Assembly (NCBI GenBank): GCA_943846675.1
Contig: OX044357.1
Coordinates: 2,852,001-2,916,000 of the forward strand
Direction: 5' to 3'
Source: UBA987 sp002292105
GTDB lineage: Bacteria; Bacteroidota; Bacteroidia; NS11-12g; UBA9320
Length of the DNA: 64,000 bases
In this document: one piece after another, positions 18,163-27,608 of the stretch
Position numbering within the stretch: position 1 is the first letter of the stretch
How the letters are laid out: each line of letters opens with the position of its first letter
The notes under the pieces: generated by a model
Databases searched by the model: none
Seen by the model: only the letters and a program-made list of their open reading frames with translations
What the model was told of the DNA's origin: nothing
Made by a program: the position numbers and the translations under genes

Positions 18163-18927
18163 TTATTTGACTTTTTTCATATTCTGCACGGTAAAGAAGT
18201 CATCTCCTATAGGTGTTGTAAAATCAATGGATTTATACTCCAACGTTGTCTTTTGTGTTTTTTTAGTTGCTGGTATTATTTCCATTTTTGAAGCAATCAT
18301 TTTGCCTCCCATCATTTTTACATTTAAACCTGTAAACGTATTAACCAACTCTTCATCTTCATCATAAAACTCGGCTTTCATTTGGATATAATCCTTCACA
18401 TCAATCCACGAAATTACCTTGCCCCAGACCACCGCAGCATCTTCTTTGGCCACAGACTCAATTTTGTAACACGACTTTCCACCCATCATTTCTTTTCCTA
18501 AAAGGGTATGTTCAAAGTCTTTAACCATCGAACTTTCTTTTACCAAATCGTCATTGGTGAGGTCTGTTCCCATCCAACTTTGACTCATCATACTTGGGGG
18601 TAGTTTTATGGTACGCTCAACCGAAGGAATCCAATTCCACACTTCTTTGTCCTTTTTCAAAAAAACCGTGCCTTTGTCTCGGGCTGGAGCAGTTATAAGC
18701 GTCATACTGTATTTAGTGCCTTTTGCCCAGGACTTTAATTCCATCGTGCGGCTCCACTTTGGCCGTTGAATCGTAATCGCCATTTCGGCTGTTGTTTGTG
18801 TACCTCGAAATTTGTCTTCTGCTTTTTTTATGATTTGATCTACTGATGGGTCAGCCGTTGTAAAAGCTATGGTAGATAATGTCGCGACAACAAGTAACGC
18901 AACAATTCGGAAATTTGATTTTTTCAT
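18163..18927 (-). CDS. LolA-like outer membrane lipoprotein-sorting protein (PF17131 type)
   Basis: A 254-residue periplasmic protein with a signal peptide (MKKSNFRIVALLVVATLSTI, then AFTTA). The mature part has the LolA/LolB-like half-barrel pattern, and SMMSQSWMGTDLTNDDLVKE is the conserved stretch of the PF17131 'outer membrane lipoprotein-sorting' family. That family is distinct from canonical LolA. It is the first gene of the operon with two FtsX-type permeases, an ATPase and a barrel, and probably shuttles a lipidic substrate between them. No exact -7 box is seen upstream. Confidence 0.87.
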   Translation of the reverse strand: MKKSNFRIVALLVVATLSTIAFTTADPSVDQIIKKAEDKFRGTQTTAEMAITIQRPKWSRTMELKSWAKGTKYSMTLITAPARDKGTVFLKKDKEVWNWIPSVERTIKLPPSMMSQSWMGTDLTNDDLVKESSMVKDFEHTLLGKEMMGGKSCYKIESVAKEDAAVVWGKVISWIDVKDYIQMKAEFYDEDEELVNTFTGLNVKMMGGKMIASKMEIIPATKKTQKTTLEYKSIDFTTPIGDDFFTVQNMKKVK

Positions 18928-19106
18928 TGAGAATTCTTTAGTCTAAACATTGCAAGAAATGTTCCAACAAATCTTCTAACACTTCAAAGTTTCGGAATAA
19001 ATTTCCTCATTTAAAAGTAATTGGAGAGAAACCTGATTAAATAAGCATAACATCAGACAAGGAACTGATGAAAATCAACTTAATCAAACGTGGAAATCAC
19101 ATCGAT

Positions 19107-19937
19107 TTAATCCATTGAATGATGCACCAAACCCTGTACACTAAAAGGCAAACCTATGCGTCGTTGCTGCTTAACAACACCAATCATTACACCAAACTTG
19201 CCGTCTTCAACTCGCTCGATTTCTTGGTTATACATTTTGGATATAGCCCCGTCGAGGTATAACGCATTGGCGCAGTCCAAAACATCCCGAAACAAACTCG
19301 CAAAATCAAAGAAGTTTGTTTTCTGATTTGAAATCACAAAAACAATATGGCCATTTTTATCAACCCCCACGCCGTTTCTAATATGAAGATTTTTGGAGCC
19401 TTCATTTAATACGGGATGCAGGTTATTGTTAATGACTAACATTGGCCCAGATTGGGTGGCATACTTTATTGATTTTTTATCGCGCTGTGCCCGAAATGCC
19501 TTGGTTTGTTCCACAAACGGGTTCCTGTTTACATCGACACCAAATACCCCATTCGGTTCTAGATAGAAATTGCCGTAACCCGAGTCTAATTTGAGCGGCG
19601 TCACTTCAATATTTTTGTCAATAAACAAGCCTAATGGTTCAAATGATTTGGTAAACATCCCTCCATTTACTGCAAACACAAGCTCAAACGACGACTGACC
19701 AATATGACTTTTGAACTTGTCAAAAGTTCTAAGTTGATTCCCCGCTGAGTCCGTATAACCAAATACAATATTTGACGCATCCTTTACGGTATACACATCA
19801 AAACTTTGGTCTTTAAACTGAATTGTTTTGGAATTCGACTGTGTGCTTTTTCCTGCCCAAACAAAAACGGATATGGCCAATAACAAGCCAAACCCGACAA
19901 ATGGAAGAATCCGCGCTACCTGTTTGCGTCCTGCCAT
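19107..19937 (-). CDS. Phosphodiester glycosidase family protein (NAGPA/PF09992 type)
   Basis: A 276-residue protein with one N-terminal membrane anchor or signal (about residues 10-28). Family motifs include FAVNGGMF, YATQSGPMLVINN, IRNGVGVDKNG and ALYLDGAISKMYN, matching the domain of the mammalian uncovering enzyme and of bacterial exopolysaccharide proteins. It likely cleaves a sugar phosphodiester in the periplasm or on the surface. Its start overlaps the end of the upstream M48 gene by 22 nt, so the two are translated from one mRNA. The substrate is unknown. Confidence 0.85.
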   Translation of the reverse strand: MAGRKQVARILPFVGFGLLLAISVFVWAGKSTQSNSKTIQFKDQSFDVYTVKDASNIVFGYTDSAGNQLRTFDKFKSHIGQSSFELVFAVNGGMFTKSFEPLGLFIDKNIEVTPLKLDSGYGNFYLEPNGVFGVDVNRNPFVEQTKAFRAQRDKKSIKYATQSGPMLVINNNLHPVLNEGSKNLHIRNGVGVDKNGHIVFVISNQKTNFFDFASLFRDVLDCANALYLDGAISKMYNQEIERVEDGKFGVMIGVVKQQRRIGLPFSVQGLVHHSMD

Positions 19938-20740
19938 TCTTTGTAATATCGTAAAGCTTCAGGCATGTCTTTAGCTAATGCCGACGATCGTTTTGTTGGA
20001 TTCGGGTGCGTACTTAAAAACTCTGGTGGTCGAGCACCGCTTGACAGTGCATTCATTCGTTCCCAAAATACTGGAGCCTCTTCTGGGTTGTAACCGGCCA
20101 TTGCCATAAACATAATCCCCATATGATCTGCTTCACTCTCATGTTTGCGACTGAAAGGCAGCATAACGCCCAGTTGCGTACCTGCGCCGTAGGCCAATTG
20201 AAATAGTTGTTGTGTTTCTTCTGGTTTGTCCATTACTGCAACACTTAATGCGACACCGCCTAGCTGTTGAACCAGTCCGTGACTCATCCGCTCGTTTCCG
20301 TGGCGTGCAATGGCGTGGGCAATTTCATGACCCATTACTACTGCCACACCTGTTTCTGTTTGACAAATCGGTAAAATCCCTGAGTAAAATACCACCTTCC
20401 CTCCAGGCATGCACCAGGCATTTACAGTTGGGTCATCTACTAAATTAAACTCCCATTGGTAGTTTTTTATCTCCGTACTGTCTGCTGTTGTGCTCAAAAA
20501 AGTTTCTACGGCTTTAGAAATGCGCATTCCTGCATTACTTACCATTTGTTTGTTTGAGCCTTGATTAACAACACTTGACGTATCTAAAAAGCTGGAGTAT
20601 GATGTTAAACTCATTGCAACCAGCTCACTTTCAGGCAATAGCTTCATTTGCCGTCTCCCAGTTAGCGGTACAGTCGCACAAGCGTATAGCATTACACTAA
20701 CTATTATTACCGCAACAATGTTCTTTTTCTTGTTTCTCAT
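19916..20740 (-). CDS. M48 family zinc metallopeptidase lipoprotein
   Basis: A 274-residue lipoprotein (N-terminus ending in LYAC, Cys21) with the zinc site HEIAH at residues 138-142 and the downstream glutamate motif HESEADHMG near residue 203. It resembles LoiP/YcaL/BepA-class envelope peptidases that degrade misassembled outer-membrane proteins. The conserved NAWCMPGG at about 107-114 fits the family. It is cotranscribed with the phosphodiester glycosidase gene. A role in envelope quality control is inferred from family. Confidence 0.92.
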   Translation of the reverse strand: MRNKKKNIVAVIIVSVMLYACATVPLTGRRQMKLLPESELVAMSLTSYSSFLDTSSVVNQGSNKQMVSNAGMRISKAVETFLSTTADSTEIKNYQWEFNLVDDPTVNAWCMPGGKVVFYSGILPICQTETGVAVVMGHEIAHAIARHGNERMSHGLVQQLGGVALSVAVMDKPEETQQLFQLAYGAGTQLGVMLPFSRKHESEADHMGIMFMAMAGYNPEEAPVFWERMNALSSGARPPEFLSTHPNPTKRSSALAKDMPEALRYYKEWQDANR

Positions 20741-20871
20741 ACACTACATGAATCAAATCTTATTCCAAATATCTAAATTATCTCCTATTCTAAATAGTTA
20801 ACGCATAAAAACGTTTGGACACTGTTTGGTTCTGGTAAAAAATCTAACTTCGTCTCCGTAAAAATAAAAGC

Positions 20872-22233
20872 ATGAATCAAAAGGAGTATATCGACAAAAA
20901 TCAAGAGCGTTTTTTAAATGAATTATTGGATTGGTTGCGCATTCCATCTATAAGTGCTGACCCAGCGTTTGCTGATGATGTGCATAGAGCTGCAGCTTTT
21001 GTAGCTGATAAATTAAAAACCATTGGTGCTGAGAACGTTTCCATTGAAGAAACAGCCGGCTACCCTATTGTATATGCAGACAAAATTGTAGATGCAAATA
21101 AACCGACTGTTTTGGTTTATGGTCATTATGACGTTCAACCATCTGTTCCAGATGAGTTATGGGAAACGCCAGCGTTTGAACCCGATATCCGTGATGGTAA
21201 TATATATGCACGAGGAGCCTGCGACGACAAGGGACAAGTTTTTATGCACGTGAAGGCATTTGAAACGATGATGCAGACAGACTCTTTGGACTGCAACGTA
21301 AAGTTCATGATCGAAGGAGAAGAAGAAGTTGGTTCGACCAATTTGGGTATCTATCTGCGTAATAACATTGAAAAACTAGCTGCAGATGTTGTATTGGTTT
21401 CCGATACGGGTATGATTGCCAACGACATCCCAAGTATCGATACTGGTTTGAGAGGATTGAGCTACGTAGAGGTTGAAGTTACGGGTCCGAATATCGATTT
21501 ACATAGTGGCACGTATGGAGGCGCTGTAGGCAATCCCATCAACGTGTTGTGCGATATGATATCAAGTCTTCACGACGAGAACAGACATATCACAATACCT
21601 GGATTTTATGACAGAGTAGATATAATGAGTGATGCTGATCGCGCAGAAATGGCCAAAACACCTTTTAGCCTGGATGCGTATAAAGCGGAATTAGATGTTG
21701 ACGATGTACTGGGCGAAAAAGGATATTCGACCATTGAAAGAACTGGCATTAGGCCAACTTTAGATGTAAACGGAATTTGGGGAGGTTATACCGGAGAAGG
21801 TGCTAAAACCGTGTTGCCGAGTAAGGCTTATGCTAAAATTTCGATGCGTCTTGTTCCAAGCCAAACAAGTAGCGAAATATCTGACATGTTCAAGAATCAT
21901 TTCGAAAGCATTGCGCCAAAATCGGTAAAAGTAAAGGTAAGCCTTCACCACGGTGGTGAGCCGGCAGTAACCCCAACAGACAGCAAAGCGTATCGCGCAG
22001 CAAGTAGAGCGATGGAAGCTACATTTGGCAAAAAACCAATTCCAACTAGAGGAGGAGGAAGTATACCGATCGTTGCTTTGTTTGAAGAAGTTTTAGGGCT
22101 TAAAACGGTTTTAATGGGCTTTGGTTTGGATAGTGATGCGATACATTCACCAAACGAAAAATATGGCATTTTCAATTTCTACAAAGGCATTGAAACCATT
22201 CCGTATTTCTTCAAGTATTTCGCAGAAGAATAA
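20872..22233 (+). CDS. M20 family dipeptidase (cytosolic dipeptidase/DUG1-like)
   Basis: A 453-residue zinc peptidase that hydrolyses dipeptides in the cytoplasm. The metal site is complete: H85 and D87 in GHYDVQP, the bridging Asp in GACDDKG (D119), and EGEEEVGS at 148-155 with the catalytic glutamate. The lid/dimerisation domain (SYVEVEVTGPNIDLHSGTYG) is present, as is the late histidine in SDAIHSPNE. It is monocistronic; a 7-of-8 match to the -7 box (TAACTTCG, 20845-20852) precedes it. Confidence 0.93.
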   Translation: MNQKEYIDKNQERFLNELLDWLRIPSISADPAFADDVHRAAAFVADKLKTIGAENVSIEETAGYPIVYADKIVDANKPTVLVYGHYDVQPSVPDELWETPAFEPDIRDGNIYARGACDDKGQVFMHVKAFETMMQTDSLDCNVKFMIEGEEEVGSTNLGIYLRNNIEKLAADVVLVSDTGMIANDIPSIDTGLRGLSYVEVEVTGPNIDLHSGTYGGAVGNPINVLCDMISSLHDENRHITIPGFYDRVDIMSDADRAEMAKTPFSLDAYKAELDVDDVLGEKGYSTIERTGIRPTLDVNGIWGGYTGEGAKTVLPSKAYAKISMRLVPSQTSSEISDMFKNHFESIAPKSVKVKVSLHHGGEPAVTPTDSKAYRAASRAMEATFGKKPIPTRGGGSIPIVALFEEVLGLKTVLMGFGLDSDAIHSPNEKYGIFNFYKGIETIPYFFKYFAEE

Positions 22234-22240
22234 CCCATTT

Positions 22241-23674
22241 TTACGGTTTATACTCAAAAGCTCCTGCGTCAGGAGTGCCGTTTCTTAACGCCTCGTCGAA
22301 GTCGCGTGTAACGCCGAGAGATGCCCCAATATCGATGGCACCAGAACTTGCTTCGAGGTGGTAATCGTGCTTTAATACGTCTACAAATGCTGGGCTTATA
22401 TTGACTTTATTGTTTATATGCTCACCAACAAATTTTCTTTCTGTTCGAACTAGGTTGTTGTTGAACAAGGTATCTCCAAAAAACGCTTGATCAGGCACAT
22501 TTTTAAATATGCCTAGAGATAACTCTTCTTGCAATCCTCCGTCGACAATACAATTTTGGATATCGTACACGGTTCTAAAAATTCCCGTGATTTGAAAAAA
22601 CTCATTAATCTGCACGTTGTTTAAAGCAAACGTTGGTTCTCGACGGCTAAAGTCGAAATTATAGGTAGTAAAATTGCAATGCTTCAAATCATAGCGCCCT
22701 CCCCATAGGCCTAAAAAGGTATACCGGCCGCAGTTCGTAAAGACACTATTCGTTGCTTTGATATAGGCTGTTTTGCCTGACAACCCATCAAAACTCATGT
22801 TACGGACTTCCGTATTCTCGACTGTAACATTTGGTGTAGCATTTTGTACCGTTTGAATATCACTACTGTCGCAGTATATACCGACTGTGCCGTTTTTAAT
22901 TTCGGCATGTTTGATTTGATTCCCTTTACTCAAGTAGTCGAGCCAAATTCCGCCCCACTGACCAGCAACCTCTTCAAATTGCGGTTGTAATCGATCTCCT
23001 TCAAATTTCACCTTTTCGTCTTTGGTGCCTTCAATAATTAAGGTTCCTTCCACGTACAACCAAGATCTTGGTGCAAAGTGCATTTTGACGCCTTCCTTGA
23101 TGGTAAGCGTACAATTTTCTGGCACATATAAATACCCATGCACAACATACGGTTTAAGCTTGTCGTCTAAGGTCTCGTTGCAGACCGTATCCCGCAAGAA
23201 ATAATGGCCGTCTTGTCCCCAAGCAATGAGTTGCACATTCTGTTGATTTCCATTGGTGGATATCTCGATTGAATCTCTTACAATAAGTGGTAAAGATTGA
23301 GGGTCATTATTGGGGTCGATAGACAATTCTACGAAGACAAATACAGAGTCGTTCCCACCAATTTCAATGTCATTTACCTCAGGCCCAACTTCTCCATCTA
23401 CGTTTATTCTAAACACAGAATTACTGCCCCCAGACAACCTAAAATTGGTTTTTACTGCCTCACTATATGGATTGACAACAACAAATTGATGGTTAACCGA
23501 AAGTGGGATGCGTGGCATACTAGAGGTGAAAACAGTATCGAAAAACACCGTGTCAGAACTGAAATTTAAGTTCGCATCTGTATCGGTAAAGAAGGTATTA
23601 TCGTCTTTACAACTTGACAGCATCGACAATAAAATCGATACAAAAAGTGCTCCGAACCAAAACCGTTTCCACAT
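22241..23674 (-). CDS. Beta-helix lipoprotein (choice-of-anchor Q type)
   Basis: From ATG 23674 this is a 477-residue lipoprotein (MWKRFWFGALFVSILLSMLS, then SC with Cys22). An N-terminal beta-sandwich (about 40-150) is followed by a right-handed parallel beta-helix (about 160-430) with repeated VENTEVRNM-like coils. It ends in AIDIGASLGVTRDF and PDAGAFEY, the choice-of-anchor Q ending. The frame is open up to 23755, but an exact -7 box at 23680-23687 lies inside that extension and rules it out if used. The protein is probably outer-membrane attached. Function is unknown. Confidence 0.85.
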   Translation of the reverse strand: MWKRFWFGALFVSILLSMLSSCKDDNTFFTDTDANLNFSSDTVFFDTVFTSSMPRIPLSVNHQFVVVNPYSEAVKTNFRLSGGSNSVFRINVDGEVGPEVNDIEIGGNDSVFVFVELSIDPNNDPQSLPLIVRDSIEISTNGNQQNVQLIAWGQDGHYFLRDTVCNETLDDKLKPYVVHGYLYVPENCTLTIKEGVKMHFAPRSWLYVEGTLIIEGTKDEKVKFEGDRLQPQFEEVAGQWGGIWLDYLSKGNQIKHAEIKNGTVGIYCDSSDIQTVQNATPNVTVENTEVRNMSFDGLSGKTAYIKATNSVFTNCGRYTFLGLWGGRYDLKHCNFTTYNFDFSRREPTFALNNVQINEFFQITGIFRTVYDIQNCIVDGGLQEELSLGIFKNVPDQAFFGDTLFNNNLVRTERKFVGEHINNKVNISPAFVDVLKHDYHLEASSGAIDIGASLGVTRDFDEALRNGTPDAGAFEYKP

Positions 23675-23679
23675 ATCAG

Positions 23680-23687
23680 CAAATGTA
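23680..23687 (-). promoter_or_regulatory. -7 promoter box of the beta-helix lipoprotein gene (TACATTTG)
   Basis: Exact TAnnTTTG, 5 nt before the ATG at 23674, with a TTG about 17 nt further upstream as a possible -33. It predicts a leaderless or nearly leaderless transcript. Confidence 0.55.
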
Positions 23688-23792
23688 AAGTTTGTATGGC
23701 ATAACAACGCTGAAATTGATAGACTGTTGCACTGGGATGATGTTTTACTTTTCATTTTGATTTGGATTTAGATTGCCATCCAAACCAAACTC

Positions 23793-25001
23793 ATGAAAAC
23801 ATTTATACCTATACTTCTTACCTTATTTCTCAGCAGCAGCCATATAAACGCATCAGGACAGCAAGACAGTGCAATAGACGATATTGGCGACATTGCGTTT
23901 GTCGCCTACAGTTATGGCAGTCAAGATGGGTATGCCTTTGTGTTGTTAGATGATTGCCCTAACGGTACTGTAATCAAATTCATTGATGAAGAATGGACTG
24001 GGTCTTCATTCCATTCAACCAATGGAGAAGGAGAAAATACCTGGACCAACAATACGGGTACATACATATCTAAAGGTACGGTGATCATTGTTCAAAATGC
24101 CGACAACAATCCGAGCGTAAATATTGGAACCGTAACAGAATCTAACGCCGGATTCGACATCGCGTCTAGCAGTCCTGACCAAATCTTTGCGATAATAGGC
24201 AGTCGTGCCTCTCCTACCTTCTTAACCATGGTTGGACACACCTCTTTGCCCAACAACGGTTCTGGAGCAAGACAGACACTCAGTGGCACAGGCTTGGTTG
24301 AGGATTCAACCTCCATATACCTTGCAACGGAAAAAATTTACAAAGGGCCTAACACATGTGGGACGTTAAGCTCTTGTCACACCTCAATCAACGATAACGC
24401 GAATTGGCAAACAATCTCAGGAAGTGTACAATTCCCCAAAGACGTTTATTCAGCTTTGGGAGGCTCAGCGTTACCCGTTTTGTTGACGGTTTTTGAGCTG
24501 AAAGAAACACAAGACTCCATTCACCTGCATTGGATAACCGCCAGCGAAATAAATAACCAGGGTTTCTTTATTCAATGTAAAACGCAACTAGGCTCTTGGA
24601 AACCCATTGCTTTTATTGATGGTCAAGGCACCACGTCCGTTAGTCATCGGTATACGTATTCGTTTACGTCAATGCCTACAGAGACGGTCTACTACCGATT
24701 AAAACAGGTAGATTATGATGGACAGTATACATTCAGCAACGTTTTGCAGTGGAGAAACGAGGTTACCCCGTCTAAAAACATCTATTGGTATCAATCTGAG
24801 GATGATGTTGTATTTGACGCATACACCTCTCGTATTCAATCGATTGAGTTATATAATCATTTGGGCAAAAAAATATATCAATCCGTTACGCCAACCCAAC
24901 CCGTGCATGTTTCACTAGATTATTTTAGTCATCAACCATGTTATGCGTTGTTGAAGACAGATGAAAGACTGGAATTGATTGTGGTCGTAGTAGACGACTG
25001 A
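23793..25001 (+). CDS. Secreted multidomain protein, possible T9SS cargo
   Basis: A 402-residue exported protein with signal peptide MKTFIPILLTLFLSSSHINA. The N-terminal domain (about 25-220; GDIAFVAYSYGSQDGYAFVLL, FIDEEW, GTVIIVQN) resembles the lamin-tail-like domains found on secreted nucleases and adhesins of this phylum. From about residue 226 (ALPVLLTVFELKETQ, LHWITASEINNQGF) it has the FN3-like linker usual before T9SS sorting domains. The last 90 residues are sorting-domain-like but lack a clear PNP start and end in ELIVVVVDD, so the export route is uncertain. No function is assignable. Confidence 0.72.
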   Translation: MKTFIPILLTLFLSSSHINASGQQDSAIDDIGDIAFVAYSYGSQDGYAFVLLDDCPNGTVIKFIDEEWTGSSFHSTNGEGENTWTNNTGTYISKGTVIIVQNADNNPSVNIGTVTESNAGFDIASSSPDQIFAIIGSRASPTFLTMVGHTSLPNNGSGARQTLSGTGLVEDSTSIYLATEKIYKGPNTCGTLSSCHTSINDNANWQTISGSVQFPKDVYSALGGSALPVLLTVFELKETQDSIHLHWITASEINNQGFFIQCKTQLGSWKPIAFIDGQGTTSVSHRYTYSFTSMPTETVYYRLKQVDYDGQYTFSNVLQWRNEVTPSKNIYWYQSEDDVVFDAYTSRIQSIELYNHLGKKIYQSVTPTQPVHVSLDYFSHQPCYALLKTDERLELIVVVVDD

Positions 25002-25003
25002 TT

Positions 25004-26011
25004 TTAGTTTAATGCGTTAAGCAATTTCTCAATCACGGACTTGGCACGTTTACCATTGTAAACGACTTCATAAACAAAATCCGCCAGTGGCATGTCGACG
25101 CCCAGCTTTTGGTTCATGTCATGAACAGTTTTTACGGCGTAGTATCCTTCTGCCACCATGTTCATTTCTAGCTGGGCAGACTTAACTGAATATCCTTTGC
25201 CAAGCATATTACCAAATGTTCTATTCCTACTAAATTGAGAATAAGTAGTAACCACAAGGTCTCCTAAGTATGCGGAGTCGTCAATATCTCTTTCAATTGG
25301 ATTAACAGCTGCAATAAACCTTTTGATTTCGCGTATGGCATTTGACACCAACACGGCTTGGAAGTTGTCTCCAAACCTTAAACCATGGCAGATACCGGCG
25401 GCAATTGCGTAAACGTTCTTAAGCACCGCAGAATACTCCGTTCCATAAATATCATCCGTTGTGGAGGTCTTGATAAACGCTCCTTTAAGCATGTTGGAAA
25501 CCCTGTTTGCCGTTTTGCTATCTTCTGAAGCAATGGTTAAATAGCTCAGCTTCTCAAGTGCTACTTCCTCTGCATGGCAAGGACCCGTAATGACGCCAAT
25601 TAAGTTGGGGTCGACCTTGAGTCTATTTTTAAAATAATCTCCAAGAATTTCACTTGTTTCTGGGATTAAACCTTTGACAGTAGACACAATAATTTTATCC
25701 GAAAAAAGTGCCGTATCAGTTGAAGACAATGATGTATGAACGAATGCCGAAGGAATTGCGAGGATAACAATGTCGGCCGAATCAACGCATGTCTCAATGC
25801 TTGACGTCACCCTGAGGTGTTCTAAATCGAAGGTGATTGAACTCAGGTAATCACGGTTGTGTCTGTGTGAATTCAAGTATTCTGCCTTCTGCTCGTTACG
25901 TATCCACCAATGAACCGTTTTGGGCTGGTGGTTGTCTAGCAGTATTTTAACCAATGCGGTGGCCCAGCTACCTCCTCCTAAAACTGCAATAGATGTGTGT
26001 GTGTTATTCAA
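25004..26011 (-). CDS. gpsA: Glycerol-3-phosphate dehydrogenase [NAD(P)+]
   Basis: Cytoplasmic enzyme reducing dihydroxyacetone phosphate to sn-glycerol 3-phosphate for phospholipid synthesis. The 335 residues show the Rossmann motif VLGGGSWATAL (residues 10-20), VITGPCHAEEV, and the catalytic lysine in YSAVLKNVYAIAAG. No ATG exists at the N-terminus: the frame is closed upstream by a TAG within about 20 nt, so the TTG at 26011 must be the start. The 3' end is 2 nt from the convergent secreted-protein gene. Confidence 0.95.
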   Translation of the reverse strand: MNNTHTSIAVLGGGSWATALVKILLDNHQPKTVHWWIRNEQKAEYLNSHRHNRDYLSSITFDLEHLRVTSSIETCVDSADIVILAIPSAFVHTSLSSTDTALFSDKIIVSTVKGLIPETSEILGDYFKNRLKVDPNLIGVITGPCHAEEVALEKLSYLTIASEDSKTANRVSNMLKGAFIKTSTTDDIYGTEYSAVLKNVYAIAAGICHGLRFGDNFQAVLVSNAIREIKRFIAAVNPIERDIDDSAYLGDLVVTTYSQFSRNRTFGNMLGKGYSVKSAQLEMNMVAEGYYAVKTVHDMNQKLGVDMPLADFVYEVVYNGKRAKSVIEKLLNALN

Positions 26012-26055
26012 CGTTGCGAAGTAAACCCTCGACTACCGGATTTCAAAATCTATGA

Positions 26056-27498
26056 TTAGTAAGGTGTAATGCTAATCTCACCAGTATTGTAGAAGTGCAA
26101 TGTAATTTGAGCATAGAGCACTTTAAACTTCGCGTTGTTTAAGTCGTTCTGCGCCTGCCCCCAAGCGTTTAACGCAAGTATCATATCTGCCGTTGTTGAG
26201 ACTCCCGCATTAGCAGATTTCAATACAAAATCATAATTTTCCTTTTGGGCTTTTTCATTCGCCTTAGCCGACTCAACCTCAACCAAAGCGTTTTCATATT
26301 GCGTATACGCCTGGGTGATGTCTGCCACCACTTCAAGTTTAATACGCTCTAAATTATTCCTGCGCAGCATCGCATTTAGTTTGGCGTCTCTTACGCCAGA
26401 CCTTGCCTGATTTCCATTAAAAATAGGCACAGATAAACTTACACCAACTGTTTGTCCGAAGTTGTCATTGAGCTGCTGACCGAATGCAGATACCCTCGTC
26501 TCATACGAGGTAAACTCAGTAACAACTGGTTGGCTCGTTGATTCTACGTAACCAATAGGACTTGTAGATTTCTGGAAGTTAAATCGCTCTAATCGTGTTT
26601 CTGAATACAAGGTATTAACGTTACCGAACACTGCTAACCGCGGATAAAACGCACTTTTGGAAATATCAATGTTAATTTCTGCAGACCGTACTTGCGCTTC
26701 AGCTAGTTTGACATAGCTCATCCTTGCCAAGGCATTATTAATTATACCGTCTTGCGTCCAGCTTGTTATAGGTGCAACTTCATCTAAAGATGGATGCACA
26801 ATTTGAAACTCTTTGCTGTCTAACTGCATCATCTGCTTCAACCTCAAGTTGGCCAACAATAAGGAACTCTTAGCAGATTGAATATTCATTTGATCTCGTG
26901 CATCTTGCGCCTTTAAGTTCAAGTATTGCTGCTGGTTGGTGGCTCCTGCCTCGAATAATTTTTTGGCTTGTTCTAACTGCGTAACCGTAGATTTATTCAC
27001 TACAGTAAATGATTTCAATTGATTCTCTGCAAGAATGACTTGCAAAAAGGCATCTGCAACGTTGGTGAGTATTTGATTTCGTTGGGCCTGCTCCTCAATT
27101 TTTGCACGCTCTACTTCATTTTTGGACCGTAGGATAGAATTGGTAATCCTATTTCCGTTGTACAGCACAACACTGCTGGTTAAAGAAAAATTATTAGACT
27201 GAATGCTACGGGTAACAAATTGGTTCGAAAAGGGGTCAATAGATCGACCAAAATTATAATTGTGAGAACCACTCGCACTTAACGTAGGGTAGCGACTATC
27301 TTTATTTAGCTTGAGATTGTTCTCTGCCATATCCACAAAGATCTTTTGATCTGCAAGCGTAAGATTTTTTGCCGCTGTATAAGCAATACAATTGTCTAAG
27401 GTCCAATTCCCATTGATTTCCGTCAATAAAGAATCAGATTGTGCTTGAGTCGAACTGTATCCAAAAAGCAATAATCCAAGTATGGTGAAAAGTCTCAT
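26056..27498 (-). CDS. TolC-family outer membrane channel protein
   Basis: A 480-residue outer-membrane factor with signal peptide MRLFTILGLLLFGYSSTQA and two outer-membrane-efflux repeats rich in heptad coiled coil (about 35-230 and 255-470). Motifs such as LTLNA-like WTLDNCIAYTAAKNLTL at the start and GVSLSVPIFNGNQARSGV in the second half are typical of TolC proteins. Such proteins complete RND or MacAB pumps and type I exporters, but no inner-membrane partner is adjacent; its promoter at 27515-27522 and the unrelated gpsA gene downstream suggest it stands alone. Confidence 0.92.
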   Translation of the reverse strand: MRLFTILGLLLFGYSSTQAQSDSLLTEINGNWTLDNCIAYTAAKNLTLADQKIFVDMAENNLKLNKDSRYPTLSASGSHNYNFGRSIDPFSNQFVTRSIQSNNFSLTSSVVLYNGNRITNSILRSKNEVERAKIEEQAQRNQILTNVADAFLQVILAENQLKSFTVVNKSTVTQLEQAKKLFEAGATNQQQYLNLKAQDARDQMNIQSAKSSLLLANLRLKQMMQLDSKEFQIVHPSLDEVAPITSWTQDGIINNALARMSYVKLAEAQVRSAEINIDISKSAFYPRLAVFGNVNTLYSETRLERFNFQKSTSPIGYVESTSQPVVTEFTSYETRVSAFGQQLNDNFGQTVGVSLSVPIFNGNQARSGVRDAKLNAMLRRNNLERIKLEVVADITQAYTQYENALVEVESAKANEKAQKENYDFVLKSANAGVSTTADMILALNAWGQAQNDLNNAKFKVLYAQITLHFYNTGEISITPY

Positions 27499-27514
27499 TT
27501 GTCTAATAATTACG

Positions 27515-27522
27515 CAAAGCTA
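27515..27522 (-). promoter_or_regulatory. -7 promoter box of the tolC-like gene (TAGCTTTG)
   Basis: Exact TAnnTTTG on the minus strand, 16 nt before ATG 27498; predicted leader about 12 nt. Confidence 0.55.
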
Positions 27523-27608
27523 ATTCGGATACAAATTTGGTCATTTTTGAATCGACTAAGCTATTTATTATTTCTATATTATTAATAGAATTCAGTTAAA
27601 CTTGAACC

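Noticed and set aside
19051..19070. Hairpin CATCAG/CTGATG near the end of the phosphodiester glycosidase gene
   Set aside because: Short 6-bp AT-rich stem, 8-nt loop and no T run, so not called as a terminator.
26056..27498. TolC-like gene as part of an efflux operon
   Set aside because: No membrane fusion protein, RND or MacB gene is adjacent, and it has its own promoter.
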